A stretch of 27,102 bases of DNA from an uncultured Clostridia bacterium (GTDB lineage Bacteria > Bacillota > Clostridia > Oscillospirales > Ruminococcaceae), in assembly GCA_944388825.1 (NCBI GenBank), contig CALXKG010000163.1, positions 1-27,102 on the forward strand, written 5' to 3'. Positions 8,132 to 15,452 of the stretch are shown in pieces. The notes under the pieces were generated by a model that was not told the origin of the DNA, ran no database searches, and was given only the letters and a program-made list of their open reading frames with translations. Positions within the stretch are counted from its first letter, which is position 1. Each line of letters begins with the position of its first letter. Made by a program: the position numbers and the translations under genes.

Positions 8132-8395
8132 TTACTCGGCGAACGCGGATTCGACCAGCTTGACCAGGCTGTCCACAGCGGCCTGCTCGTCAACGCCGTC
8201 GGCGATGATCCGGATGTTGGTGCCGCCTACGATACCAAGGGACAGGACGCCCAGCAGAGACTTGGCGTTGACTCTGCGCTCCTCCTTCTCGACCCAGACC
8301 GACGACTTGAATTCGTTGGCCTTCTGGATGAAGAAGGTCGCGGGACGGGCATGAAGGCCAACCTGATTTTTGACGGTAACATCTTTCAAATACAT
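8132..8395 (-). CDS. ptsH: Phosphocarrier protein HPr
   Basis: 87 residues from the ATG at 8395. It carries phosphate from enzyme I to sugar-specific EIIA proteins. The active site is His15 in GLHARPAT. The regulatory serine is Ser46 in NAKSLLGVLSLG, the site used by HPr kinase to switch on CcpA-dependent catabolite repression in Firmicutes. His15 makes this HPr rather than Crh. The frame is open for 15 further codons upstream, but GGAGAG directly precedes 8395 and the family begins there. It is a single-gene unit with its own promoter and terminator; enzyme I is not adjacent. Confidence 0.95.
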   Translation of the reverse strand: MYLKDVTVKNQVGLHARPATFFIQKANEFKSSVWVEKEERRVNAKSLLGVLSLGIVGGTNIRIIADGVDEQAAVDSLVKLVESAFAE

Positions 8396-8477
8396 ACCAA
8401 ACTCTCCTATACCAAGAATGTCTGACGGGAAAACCACCACTCCACCGGCTGACCATCGTCCGGGGGAATTCGTGTTT

Positions 8478-8505
8478 ATTATACCACAGTCTGCCGAAAG
8501 GTCAA
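8478..8505 (-). promoter_or_regulatory. Sigma-A promoter of ptsH
   Basis: Minus-strand TTGACC (8505-8500), 16 bp, TATAAT (8483-8478), giving a leader of roughly 75 bases before the HPr start. Confidence 0.65.
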
Positions 8506-8622
8506 CCGTTTTTCACAAGAAACCCGCAAAAAAGACAAAATTTCGTGAGCACGATGAAATGTTGCCGAATAGTTTTCCACTTGTTTGGACAAGTTGCACA
8601 TAAACTTTCCGGCCATTTTTCC

Positions 8623-9351
8623 CTATTTGGCGGGTGGGATCCATCCTTTTGGATGCTGCTGCCTATATTCTTTCATCATATCCGGACGCTTTTTAGCGGT
8701 TCTGTCCAAAGACTGCTGATGCCGCCAGCGCCCGATGTTCAAATGATGGCCGGAGAGCAGCACCTCCGGAACCCTGCGGCCGTCCCAGGTTTCCGGGCGG
8801 GTGTACTGGGGATATTCCAGAAGGCCGTTCATATGGCTTTCGTCCTCATAGCAGGAGGCGTCGGCCAAAACCCCGTCGCAGAGGCGGGCGACCGCGTCGG
8901 TGACGACCAGCGCCCCCAGTTCCCCGCCGGTTAAAACATAGTCGCCGATCGAGATCTCCTCATCGACGATCCTTTCCAGCACCCGCTCGTCGACCCCCTC
9001 GTAATGGCCGCAGAGCAGCAGCAGGTGGGGGCAGTCCCGGAGGGCGAACGCCTTTTTCTCGGTAAACACCTGCCCCTGGGGGGAAAGGTAGACGACGTGG
9101 GGCAGCGACTGGCTCTGGCGGATGATGTCCAGGTAGCAGCGGTAGACCGGCTCCGGCTGCATGACCATCCCCTTGCCGCCGCCGTAGGGGGTGTCGTCCA
9201 CCCGGTGGTGCCTGGGGTCGGGGGAATAGTCGCGGATGTTGTGGCAGTGGACCTCGATCTTCCCGGCCTTCCGGGCGCGGCCGATGATCGAGGCGCCGAG
9301 CACCGCCTCGCACATCTCGGGGAAAAGGGTCGCGATGTCGATGCGGATCAT
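8623..9351 (-). CDS. trmD: tRNA (guanine-N1-)-methyltransferase
   Basis: 242 residues. TrmD methylates G37 next to the anticodon using SAM, preventing frameshifting. The trefoil-knot motifs are visible: NIRDYSPDPRHHRVDDTPYG, GGGKGMVMQPEP, LSPQGQVFTEK, LLLCGHYEGVDERV and ISIGDYVLTGGELGALVVTD. The ATG at 9351 overlaps the rimM stop by four bases, so the two are translationally coupled. The C-terminus carries a lysine-rich tail ending PPAK. Neither rpsP nor rplS, the usual partners of rimM-trmD, is adjacent. Confidence 0.97.
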   Translation of the reverse strand: MIRIDIATLFPEMCEAVLGASIIGRARKAGKIEVHCHNIRDYSPDPRHHRVDDTPYGGGKGMVMQPEPVYRCYLDIIRQSQSLPHVVYLSPQGQVFTEKKAFALRDCPHLLLLCGHYEGVDERVLERIVDEEISIGDYVLTGGELGALVVTDAVARLCDGVLADASCYEDESHMNGLLEYPQYTRPETWDGRRVPEVLLSGHHLNIGRWRHQQSLDRTAKKRPDMMKEYRQQHPKGWIPPAK

Positions 9352-9848
9352 GCGAACAGCCCCTCCAGCGGGCGGATCTTCATGACGCCGCCCTCGATAT
9401 CCGTCTCGATGACCACCTGGGGGATCGCCGGGATATAGTAGGTCTTGCCGTCCGGGAAGAGGATATGGTAGACGTCGTTGGCGCCGGTGGCGGAGACCTG
9501 GGTCAGCGTCCCGTAGACCTTATCCGGGTCGTCGGCGTCGACCACCTTCAGGCCGATCAGGTCGGCGATGAAGTAGGTCCCTTCCTCCAGCTCCACCTGG
9601 TCCCGGTCAAGGTAGAGGACCTTCCCCACCAGCTTGCCGGCGGCCTCCGGGGTGTCGGTCCCCCGGAGCTTCATGATCACCATATTCTTCTGCACCCGGG
9701 CGCGTTCCACCTCGACCCACTTCCCGTCGAGGAAGAGCTCGTCAAATTCGGCCAGGAAGTCGGGGGAGTCGCACCAGGGCTCTACCTTTACTTCCCCTTT
9801 GAGGGCGTGGACCGAGACGATCTTGCCGGTTTCCAGTAGTTGATCCAT
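9348..9848 (-). CDS. rimM: 16S rRNA processing protein RimM
   Basis: 166 residues. RimM helps 30S head assembly by binding protein S19. The N-terminal beta-barrel shows TGKIVSVHALKGEVKVEPW, and the C-terminal PRC-barrel shows YFIADLIGLKVVDADD, VYHILFPDGKTYYIPAI and a closing RPLEGLF. GAAAGGATG precedes the ATG. Although it follows addB closely, it has its own promoter at 9882-9910, so rimM-trmD forms a separate unit. Confidence 0.96.
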   Translation of the reverse strand: MDQLLETGKIVSVHALKGEVKVEPWCDSPDFLAEFDELFLDGKWVEVERARVQKNMVIMKLRGTDTPEAAGKLVGKVLYLDRDQVELEEGTYFIADLIGLKVVDADDPDKVYGTLTQVSATGANDVYHILFPDGKTYYIPAIPQVVIETDIEGGVMKIRPLEGLFA

Positions 9849-9881
9849 AATGACATCCTTTCAAGGCTTTTTCTATCCCCT

Positions 9882-9910
9882 ATTTTAACATATGGGGCGC
9901 GGGATTGCAA
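9882..9910 (-). promoter_or_regulatory. Sigma-A promoter of rimM-trmD
   Basis: Minus-strand TTGCAA (9910-9905), 17 bp, TAAAAT (9887-9882). It is squeezed between the addB stop (9915) and rimM. Confidence 0.6.
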
Positions 9911-9914
9911 CGGC

Positions 9915-12900
9915 TCACTTCCCGCAGAGCAGCTTATAGTCGCACCAGGCGCAGGGGGATGTGTCCCCCGCCTGCTGGGGGGCCGGGGCGACCGCGCCGG
10001 ACAGCAGCGCCGCCCCCATCTGGCGGAGCAGTTCCTCCTCCTCCGCCTTCAGTGCCGCGAGGCCCTCCCGGGTGATCCGGCTGTCCTCCGGGTGGGAACG
10101 GGACGGCGGCTCGATGAAGCTGCCGGGGACCTGCTCCATCGCCTGCAAAACCGGCCCTTCGTCCAACAAAAGGCCGTTCATCCGGAAGAGGGCGGCCCGG
10201 GCGTTCTCGTCCCCTTCGTCCCGCTCGAACTTCAGCTTCCGGGGGCCGGCCGGCATATAGAGGATGCCGGCGGGGGCGGTACCCGCAAACCTGCCGCCGC
10301 TCTCCTCCACCGCAAAGAGGTAAAGGAGCATCTGCATACTGAGCCCGCGCCTGGCGTCCGACAGCCTGAAGGTGCGGCCGCCGGTCTTATAGTCGATCAC
10401 CCGGACGTAGTCCCCATCCGGCAGCGAGGCGGTGTCCACCCGGTCGATCTTGCCCTCGACCTCGACGGTAAAGCCGTCCGCCCGGACCGTCAGCGGGCGC
10501 AGCTCCCCGCCCCGGCCGATCGGCGCTTCCGCCGCCGCCACCCGGAAGGCGGACTGGTTCAGCTCCCGCTGGAGGGCGGCGAGGATCGCCTCGGCCGACG
10601 GTTCCAGCCGGTGGAAGTAGTAAAAAAACCGGGCAGTCTTCTCCTCCCGGCCGCCGAGGGCGGTGTCCAGGTATTCGGCCAGCAGGGAAAGGGTAAGCTG
10701 CCGGATGCCGTCCGGGGACAGGGACTGAAAGCCGTCCGTCTCCAGCGCCCGGCGGAAGAGGAAGTGGAGGATGCTGCCCCGGGAAAGGGGGGTTAATTCC
10801 GCCTTCCGGGGCGTCCGCAGCCCCAGGCCGTAGCGGCAGAAGTAGGCGAACGGGCAGCTGAAATACTGCTCCACCTGGGTCGGGGACAGGCGGATAAGCG
10901 GCGCGCCCGCCTTATCCCGCAGCGGGGAAAACAGCGCCCGGGCCACGTCGGGCGAAACCGGCTCCCCGGCCGGGAGGACGGCGGCTTTATGCAGCTTATC
11001 CAGCCGGGCGCGCCAGACGGGGTCGGCCGTAAGCGCCGCTTCCAGCGTCCGGCGGGGGGGCCCGTCCGGCAGGCGGGCCGCCTGTAAAAAGGCGGTCGAA
11101 GGGCTCTGGCTGTAAAAAAAGGCGTCCGGCGGGCCGGAAAACGCCGCCTCCGGAACCGCCGCCCGAAGGGAGAGCACCACCTCCGACGGGGAGAGCACCG
11201 AACCGGTCAGGTCGGCGGCGGCATAGGACAGCAGCAGCTTTTCCGACGGGATCGTGACCGCCTTGTAGGCGGAAAAGCGTTCGTCGGCAAGTTTTTCGTC
11301 CGCCCCGCCGGCCAGCGGCAGACCGGCGGAGATGAGCGCCTGCCGTTCGCCGTCGGTGAACACCCCTTCGGAAGACGGGAGGGCGGGGAAAATCCCCTCG
11401 TTGCAGCCGAGGATCGCGACCGCCCGCTTTTCGCCGGTCCGGACCTGCGAAAGGTCGCCGATCAGGACGCTGTCCAGCGTCTGCGGGCGGGGGGAAAGGG
11501 GGGTATCGGCCGCGACCGCCCGCAGCAGCTCCAGGCAGGCGGAGACCTCCAGCTCCGCGCCCTCGTCCTGCCGGAGGGCGCGGACCGTCTCAGCGGCGTC
11601 TAAAAAGCCCATCAGGCTCTCCCAGGCCAGGCGCAGGTCTTCCATCTCCGCCTCTTCCCCGGCGTCCGCGAGGGCGTCCAGGCGGGCCTGTACGGCGTCT
11701 GTGACCTTTTCTTCCACCAACGCCCGGTAGAGGCCGCGGGCGGGGCCTTCCTGCCCGACCGCCGCTTTCAGCCGGGTATGGAGCCCCACCAAAAGCGCCC
11801 GCACCGACTCCGCCCGGGCCAGCTTTTCCGCCGCCCGTTCGTCCATCCCCCGCTCGGAAAAGCCGGCGGGGTCGCGGGTAAAGGGGCGTGCCAGCCGGTA
11901 GCCGGTCAGGTCCCAGACGTAGGTGTATTCTTCAAAGGCGGAAAGCGCCTCCAGCTCCACCGGCAGCAGGCCGCACTTCAGCAGCATCAGCGCCTCCTCC
12001 CGGTCGAGCGGCTTTAACAGCAGGCCGTAGAGGTGGAGGGCAAAGCGGATGACCGGCGAGGACTCGACTGTCCGGCCGCTGTCGAGGAAACAGGGGATGC
12101 CGTACCGGTCGAAGGCCGCTTCCAGCGAAGCGCGGCGGGCGTCCATATCCCGGGAGAGGACCGCGATCTCCGCGTACCGGTACCCCTGCCGGGCGAGCGC
12201 CTGCACCCAGGCGGCGGCGTGGAAGGCCTCCTGGTAGCTGTTTTCCAGCTGCACACAGGTAATGCCGGGGGCGGGGCCGGGGAAAGGCGCCGGGGCGGGC
12301 CTGAACAGTTCGCGGCCAAACCAGCCGATCTCGGGGGAGGCAAAGCGATGGGTTTCGGCCAGCTGCACCGGCGGCGCGACCGGAACCGCATACTTCGCGG
12401 CGGCGGCTTTGAGCTTCCGCGCCGTCTCCCGGATACCGGCAAAAAGAGCGTCCCCCTGCCGGGAAGTGTCGTCGCAGAGGGCGACCGTCAGTTCGTCCGC
12501 CTGCTGAAGGATGAGCGAAAGCATCTCCAGCTGGACGGCGGTGAAGCTCTTATACTCGTCCACAAAGACCGACGCCCCGGAAAAGAAGCGGCTGTCCTTC
12601 GCCTTCCCGACCGCCCGGGAAAGGCGGGAGGACGGGTCTAAAAAGGAACGGGTAAGGAGCGCCTCGTACCCTTCAAAGATCAGGGACAGGTCGCGGAGCT
12701 TCTGCGGCAGCACGCCCTCCTCCCCCATCTCCGGCCGGACAAGGGCGGCGGTTTCCGCCAGCTTCCCGGCGTCCACCCCGGCGCGGGAAAGCTCGTTTTT
12801 GAGCGCCAGCATCCCGGACGCAAAGCCGGGCTGGGCGGCGCTCCGGCGGAGAAGGGAGAGGTTCCCCCCCGCCTCCCGCACCGCCTCCCGCATCAGAATC

Positions 12901-13145
12901 AGCTGGACGGTGTCGCTGGCGTAGGCGCCGGCCAGTCCCCCGCAGGCGCGGAAGACGGCGTCCGCAAGCCGCTCCATGCTGTAGACCTGGATGTCGTCCT
13001 GGTAGAAGCGGCGCTCCATCTCGAAGGAGTACTGCTCCGGGACAAGGTAGAAGACCCGCTTCCCCTCCCGCCGGCGGGACGCCATCTCTCCCGCCAGGCG
13101 GGCGGATTTGCCGGTCCCGGCGCCGCCGAGAATCAGTCGAAGCAT
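9915..13145 (-). CDS. addB: ATP-dependent helicase/nuclease subunit B (AddB/RexB)
   Basis: 1076 residues from the ATG at 13145, which follows GAAGGAGGG. AddB is the Chi-scanning and nuclease subunit of AddAB, which resects double-strand ends for recombination. The N-terminus has Walker A GGAGTGKSAR. The C-terminal RecB-type nuclease has VEGKIDRVD and VIDYKTGG. Four Cys form the structural iron-sulphur cluster: one in YFSCPFAYFCRYG, then Cys1065, Cys1068 and Cys1074 in the C-terminal CX2CX5C. An ATG six codons upstream (13163) lacks a well-placed ribosome site. addA, normally next to addB, is absent on both sides. The leader is occupied by dispersed repeat copy A. Confidence 0.94.
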   Translation of the reverse strand: MLRLILGGAGTGKSARLAGEMASRRREGKRVFYLVPEQYSFEMERRFYQDDIQVYSMERLADAVFRACGGLAGAYASDTVQLILMREAVREAGGNLSLLRRSAAQPGFASGMLALKNELSRAGVDAGKLAETAALVRPEMGEEGVLPQKLRDLSLIFEGYEALLTRSFLDPSSRLSRAVGKAKDSRFFSGASVFVDEYKSFTAVQLEMLSLILQQADELTVALCDDTSRQGDALFAGIRETARKLKAAAAKYAVPVAPPVQLAETHRFASPEIGWFGRELFRPAPAPFPGPAPGITCVQLENSYQEAFHAAAWVQALARQGYRYAEIAVLSRDMDARRASLEAAFDRYGIPCFLDSGRTVESSPVIRFALHLYGLLLKPLDREEALMLLKCGLLPVELEALSAFEEYTYVWDLTGYRLARPFTRDPAGFSERGMDERAAEKLARAESVRALLVGLHTRLKAAVGQEGPARGLYRALVEEKVTDAVQARLDALADAGEEAEMEDLRLAWESLMGFLDAAETVRALRQDEGAELEVSACLELLRAVAADTPLSPRPQTLDSVLIGDLSQVRTGEKRAVAILGCNEGIFPALPSSEGVFTDGERQALISAGLPLAGGADEKLADERFSAYKAVTIPSEKLLLSYAAADLTGSVLSPSEVVLSLRAAVPEAAFSGPPDAFFYSQSPSTAFLQAARLPDGPPRRTLEAALTADPVWRARLDKLHKAAVLPAGEPVSPDVARALFSPLRDKAGAPLIRLSPTQVEQYFSCPFAYFCRYGLGLRTPRKAELTPLSRGSILHFLFRRALETDGFQSLSPDGIRQLTLSLLAEYLDTALGGREEKTARFFYYFHRLEPSAEAILAALQRELNQSAFRVAAAEAPIGRGGELRPLTVRADGFTVEVEGKIDRVDTASLPDGDYVRVIDYKTGGRTFRLSDARRGLSMQMLLYLFAVEESGGRFAGTAPAGILYMPAGPRKLKFERDEGDENARAALFRMNGLLLDEGPVLQAMEQVPGSFIEPPSRSHPEDSRITREGLAALKAEEEELLRQMGAALLSGAVAPAPQQAGDTSPCAWCDYKLLCGK

Positions 13146-13171
13146 TTGAAATCCCTCCTTCATTTTTTATC

Positions 13172-13388
13172 GGCAATATCATGTTGATTTCGCTGCCCTT
13201 AGGGCAGCGACAAAGTTTCACTTTGATGGACCAAAGGCTCTGCCTTTGGATTCCGCTTAAGGAGCAAAGCCCCTTAAGAATCCCATGTTCGACGCGGCCG
13301 CTATCCCCGTTCCACACGCATGAGACCGGCCATGGAAGGCCGGTCTTCAGAACGCCGGTTCGACGCTTGGGAAGTTTGTATTGTTAAG
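13172..13388 (-). repeat. Family 1 dispersed hairpin repeat, copy A (addB leader)
   Basis: About 215 bp, closely matching 18905-19136. Stem-loops in order on the plus strand: CGCTGCCCT/AGGGCAGCG (from 13191); CAAAG/CTTTG; CCAAAGGC/GCCTTTGG; CTTAAGG (13256-13262) with CCTTAAG (13272-13278); AGACCGGCC (13323-13331) with GGCCGGTCT (13338-13346). The right end is AAGTTTGTATTGTTAA, as in copy B. The left inverted end (CAATAT) is degraded. A TATAAT promoter sits at the right end, so the repeat is probably transcribed as addB leader. Confidence 0.8.
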
Positions 13389-13391
13389 TAA

Positions 13392-13420
13392 ATTATACAC
13401 GTTCCGGCAGGCTATGGCAG
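13392..13420 (-). promoter_or_regulatory. Candidate promoter of addB
   Basis: Minus-strand CTGCCA (13420-13415), 17 bp, TATAAT (13397-13392). The -10 is perfect, the -35 weak. Transcription from here would pass through the whole of repeat copy A before reaching addB. Confidence 0.45.
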
Positions 13421-13451
13421 GAAAAAGGCGAAGCGCCCGCCGCGCCCCACG

Positions 13452-13488
13452 CAAAACAGCCCTCCCGGGGGAAACTCCCGGAAGGGCC
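13452..13488 (-). terminator. Terminator of the Hsp70 gene
   Basis: GC-rich stem (13459-13469 with 13477-13487, one mismatch) followed on the minus strand by a short T run (CTGTTTTG). It starts 12 bases after the stop. It resembles the ilvD-family gene terminator at 15343-15376. Confidence 0.6.
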
Positions 13489-13499
13489 TGCAGCCCGCC

Positions 13500-15197
13500 T
13501 CATTTGGCGCAAAGCTGGGAGAGCTTCTCCGCCGCCTGTTCCATCTCGGCGGGATCGCGGCCCTTGAGCGCCCGGCGGAGCCGCTTTTCCGCCTCGTCCA
13601 GCCGCTTTTTCTCCTCCCGGGAGAGGGATTTCCGGCCGGAAGCCTGCGCCCGGTAGAGCACCGCCTCGGCCGCGTCCCGGGCGGCCGCCTGCCGCCGCCG
13701 CTCCCGGTCCTCGCCGGCATAGGCGCGGGCGTCGGCCACCGCCCGGTCGATCTCCTCCTGCGGGAGGTTGCCGGAGGCGGTGATCGTGATCTCCTGCGCC
13801 CGGCCGGTCGCCTGGTCCCGGGCGGAAACGTGGACGATGCCGCTGGCGTCGATCGCAAAGGTCACTTCGATCTGCGGGACGCCGCGGGGGGCGCGGGCGA
13901 TGCCGTTTAGCCGGAAGTTGCCCAGCAGCTTGTTGCCCCGGGTCATCTGCCGCTCCCCCTGGAAGACCTTGATCTCGACCGAGGTCTGGAAATTGGCGGC
14001 GGTCGTGTAGACGGCGGTCTTCTGGACCGGGATGGTCGTGTTGCGGCGGATGATCGGGGAAAAGACCCCGCCCATCGTCTCGATGCCGAGGGTGAGGGGG
14101 GTGACGTCCAAAAGCAGCAGCCCCTGCACCGAACCGGCCAGCACCCCGGCCTGGAGGGATGCGCCGATCGCGACGCACTCGTCCGGGTTGATGCCCTTAT
14201 ACGGCTCTTTGCCGGTGACGGCCGTCACCGCCTCCTGCACCGCCGGGATGCGGGTGGAGCCGCCGACCAGCAGCACCTTGCCGATCTCCCCCGGCGTCAC
14301 CCGGGCGTCGTCCATCGCCTGGCGGGCAGGGCCGAGGGTCGCCTCGACCAGGGGGCGGGTCAGCCGGTCAAACTGTTCCCGGGTGAGGGTCATGTCGAGG
14401 TGGCAGGGGGTCCCCCGCTTCTGCATCAGGAACGGGAGGGAAATATGCGCCTCGCGGACCGACGACAGCTCGATCTTCGCCTGTTCGGCCGCTTCCATCA
14501 AACGGGACCAGGCGGTCGGGTCCTTATGGGGATCGAGGCGGGTCTCCGCTTTGAACTGCGCGGCCAGGTGATCCGCGACGGCATGGTCGAAATCATCGCC
14601 GCCCAGCCGGTTGTTGCCGGCGGTGGCCAGCACCTCGATCACCCCGTCCCGGATATCGAGGACCGAGACGTCGAAGGTGCCGCCGCCCAGGTCGTAGACC
14701 ATCACCTTCTGGGCCTGTTCCCTGTCCACCCCGTAGGCCAGCGCCGCCGCCGTCGGCTCGTTGACGATCCGGACGACGTGCAGCCCCGCGATCGTCCCGG
14801 CGTCCCGGGTCGCCTGCCGCTGGGAGTCGGTGAAGTAGGCGGGGACGGTGATGACCGCGTCGGTGACCGGCTCGCCCAGGTAATTTTCGGCGTCGGCTTT
14901 CAGTTTGCTTAAGATCATCGCCGAGATCTCCGGCGGGGAGTAGCTGCGGCCGTCGATCCGGATCCGCCTGCCGCCGCCCATCTCCCGCTTGATCGAGTGG
15001 ATGGTGCGGGCGGGGTGTAAGACCGCCTGGCGCCTGGCCGGTTCGCCGACCAGGCGGGAGCCGTCCTTTAATATGGCGACGACGGACGGCGTCGTCCGCG
15101 CGCCGGTCTCGCTGGGGATGATGACGCTTTTGCCGCCGTCCATGACCGCGGCGCAGGAGTTGGTCGTCCCGAGGTCGATCCCGATGAGTCTTGCCAT
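13500..15197 (-). CDS. Hsp70 family chaperone, short DnaK paralogue
   Basis: 565 residues from the ATG at 15197, preceded by GGATGGAGG. The 45 extra codons upstream cover the promoter and are rejected. ATPase-domain motifs: IGIDLGTTNSCAAV (phosphate 1), VYDLGGGTFDVSVLDI (phosphate 2), LVGGSTRIPAV (adenosine). The substrate-binding domain has DVTPLTLGIETMGG and the FQTSVEIKVFQGE strand. The helical lid is short and charged, and the protein ends at LSQLCAK without the long Gly/acidic DnaK tail. Normal DnaK is about 600-640 residues. No hrcA, grpE or dnaJ is adjacent and no CIRCE operator is visible, so this is probably a second Hsp70 rather than the heat-shock DnaK. Confidence 0.9.
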   Translation of the reverse strand: MARLIGIDLGTTNSCAAVMDGGKSVIIPSETGARTTPSVVAILKDGSRLVGEPARRQAVLHPARTIHSIKREMGGGRRIRIDGRSYSPPEISAMILSKLKADAENYLGEPVTDAVITVPAYFTDSQRQATRDAGTIAGLHVVRIVNEPTAAALAYGVDREQAQKVMVYDLGGGTFDVSVLDIRDGVIEVLATAGNNRLGGDDFDHAVADHLAAQFKAETRLDPHKDPTAWSRLMEAAEQAKIELSSVREAHISLPFLMQKRGTPCHLDMTLTREQFDRLTRPLVEATLGPARQAMDDARVTPGEIGKVLLVGGSTRIPAVQEAVTAVTGKEPYKGINPDECVAIGASLQAGVLAGSVQGLLLLDVTPLTLGIETMGGVFSPIIRRNTTIPVQKTAVYTTAANFQTSVEIKVFQGERQMTRGNKLLGNFRLNGIARAPRGVPQIEVTFAIDASGIVHVSARDQATGRAQEITITASGNLPQEEIDRAVADARAYAGEDRERRRQAAARDAAEAVLYRAQASGRKSLSREEKKRLDEAEKRLRRALKGRDPAEMEQAAEKLSQLCAK

Positions 15198-15269
15198 CCG
15201 TCCTCCATCCTTTCTACTGTGTTTCCCAGCCGGTGGGCGCAAATCGTCTGCGGACACTTTTCTGCTTTT

Positions 15270-15298
15270 ATTGTAGCCGGGGCGGATGGGGGCGTCAA
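15270..15298 (-). promoter_or_regulatory. Sigma-A promoter of the Hsp70 gene
   Basis: Minus-strand TTGACG (15298-15293), 17 bp, TACAAT (15275-15270), about 65 bases of leader. No CIRCE inverted repeat (TTAGCACTC type) is present. Confidence 0.65.
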
Positions 15299-15342
15299 GG
15301 ACTTTAACCGAATCGTTACAGTTATTTTGCATATCAATCGAG

Positions 15343-15376
15343 AAAAACGGCCCTTCCGGGGGAGTCCGGAAAGGCC
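15343..15376 (-). terminator. Terminator of the IlvD/Edd-family gene
   Basis: Stem of about 11 bp (15349-15359 with 15366-15376) followed on the minus strand by TTTTT at 15347-15343. It lies about 75 bases past the dehydratase stop. Confidence 0.8.
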
Positions 15377-15452
15377 GCCAGCGTTTGAACCCCTCTGTAT
15401 GGCTGGATCATGCGCTGGAAAAGAGCGGATATCAGGATAAAAGGCGCACGTT

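Noticed and set aside
8531..8554. Possible trmD terminator (TCGTG/CACGA hairpin with a T-rich tail)
   Set aside because: The stem is only five bp with a two-base loop, too weak to call.
12673..13317. Minus-strand frame whose start lies in repeat A, sharing LWSIKVKLCRC-KGSEIN with a frame in repeat B
   Set aside because: The shared residues come from DNA-level repeat conservation and hairpins; there is no ribosome site and the frame runs into addB in another phase.
13172..13388. CRISPR-like array in the hairpin-rich region
   Set aside because: The hairpins differ in sequence, and there are no regularly spaced identical repeats and no cas genes.
15198..15300. CIRCE heat-shock operator ahead of the Hsp70 gene
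   Set aside because: No TTAGCACTC-type inverted repeat is present.
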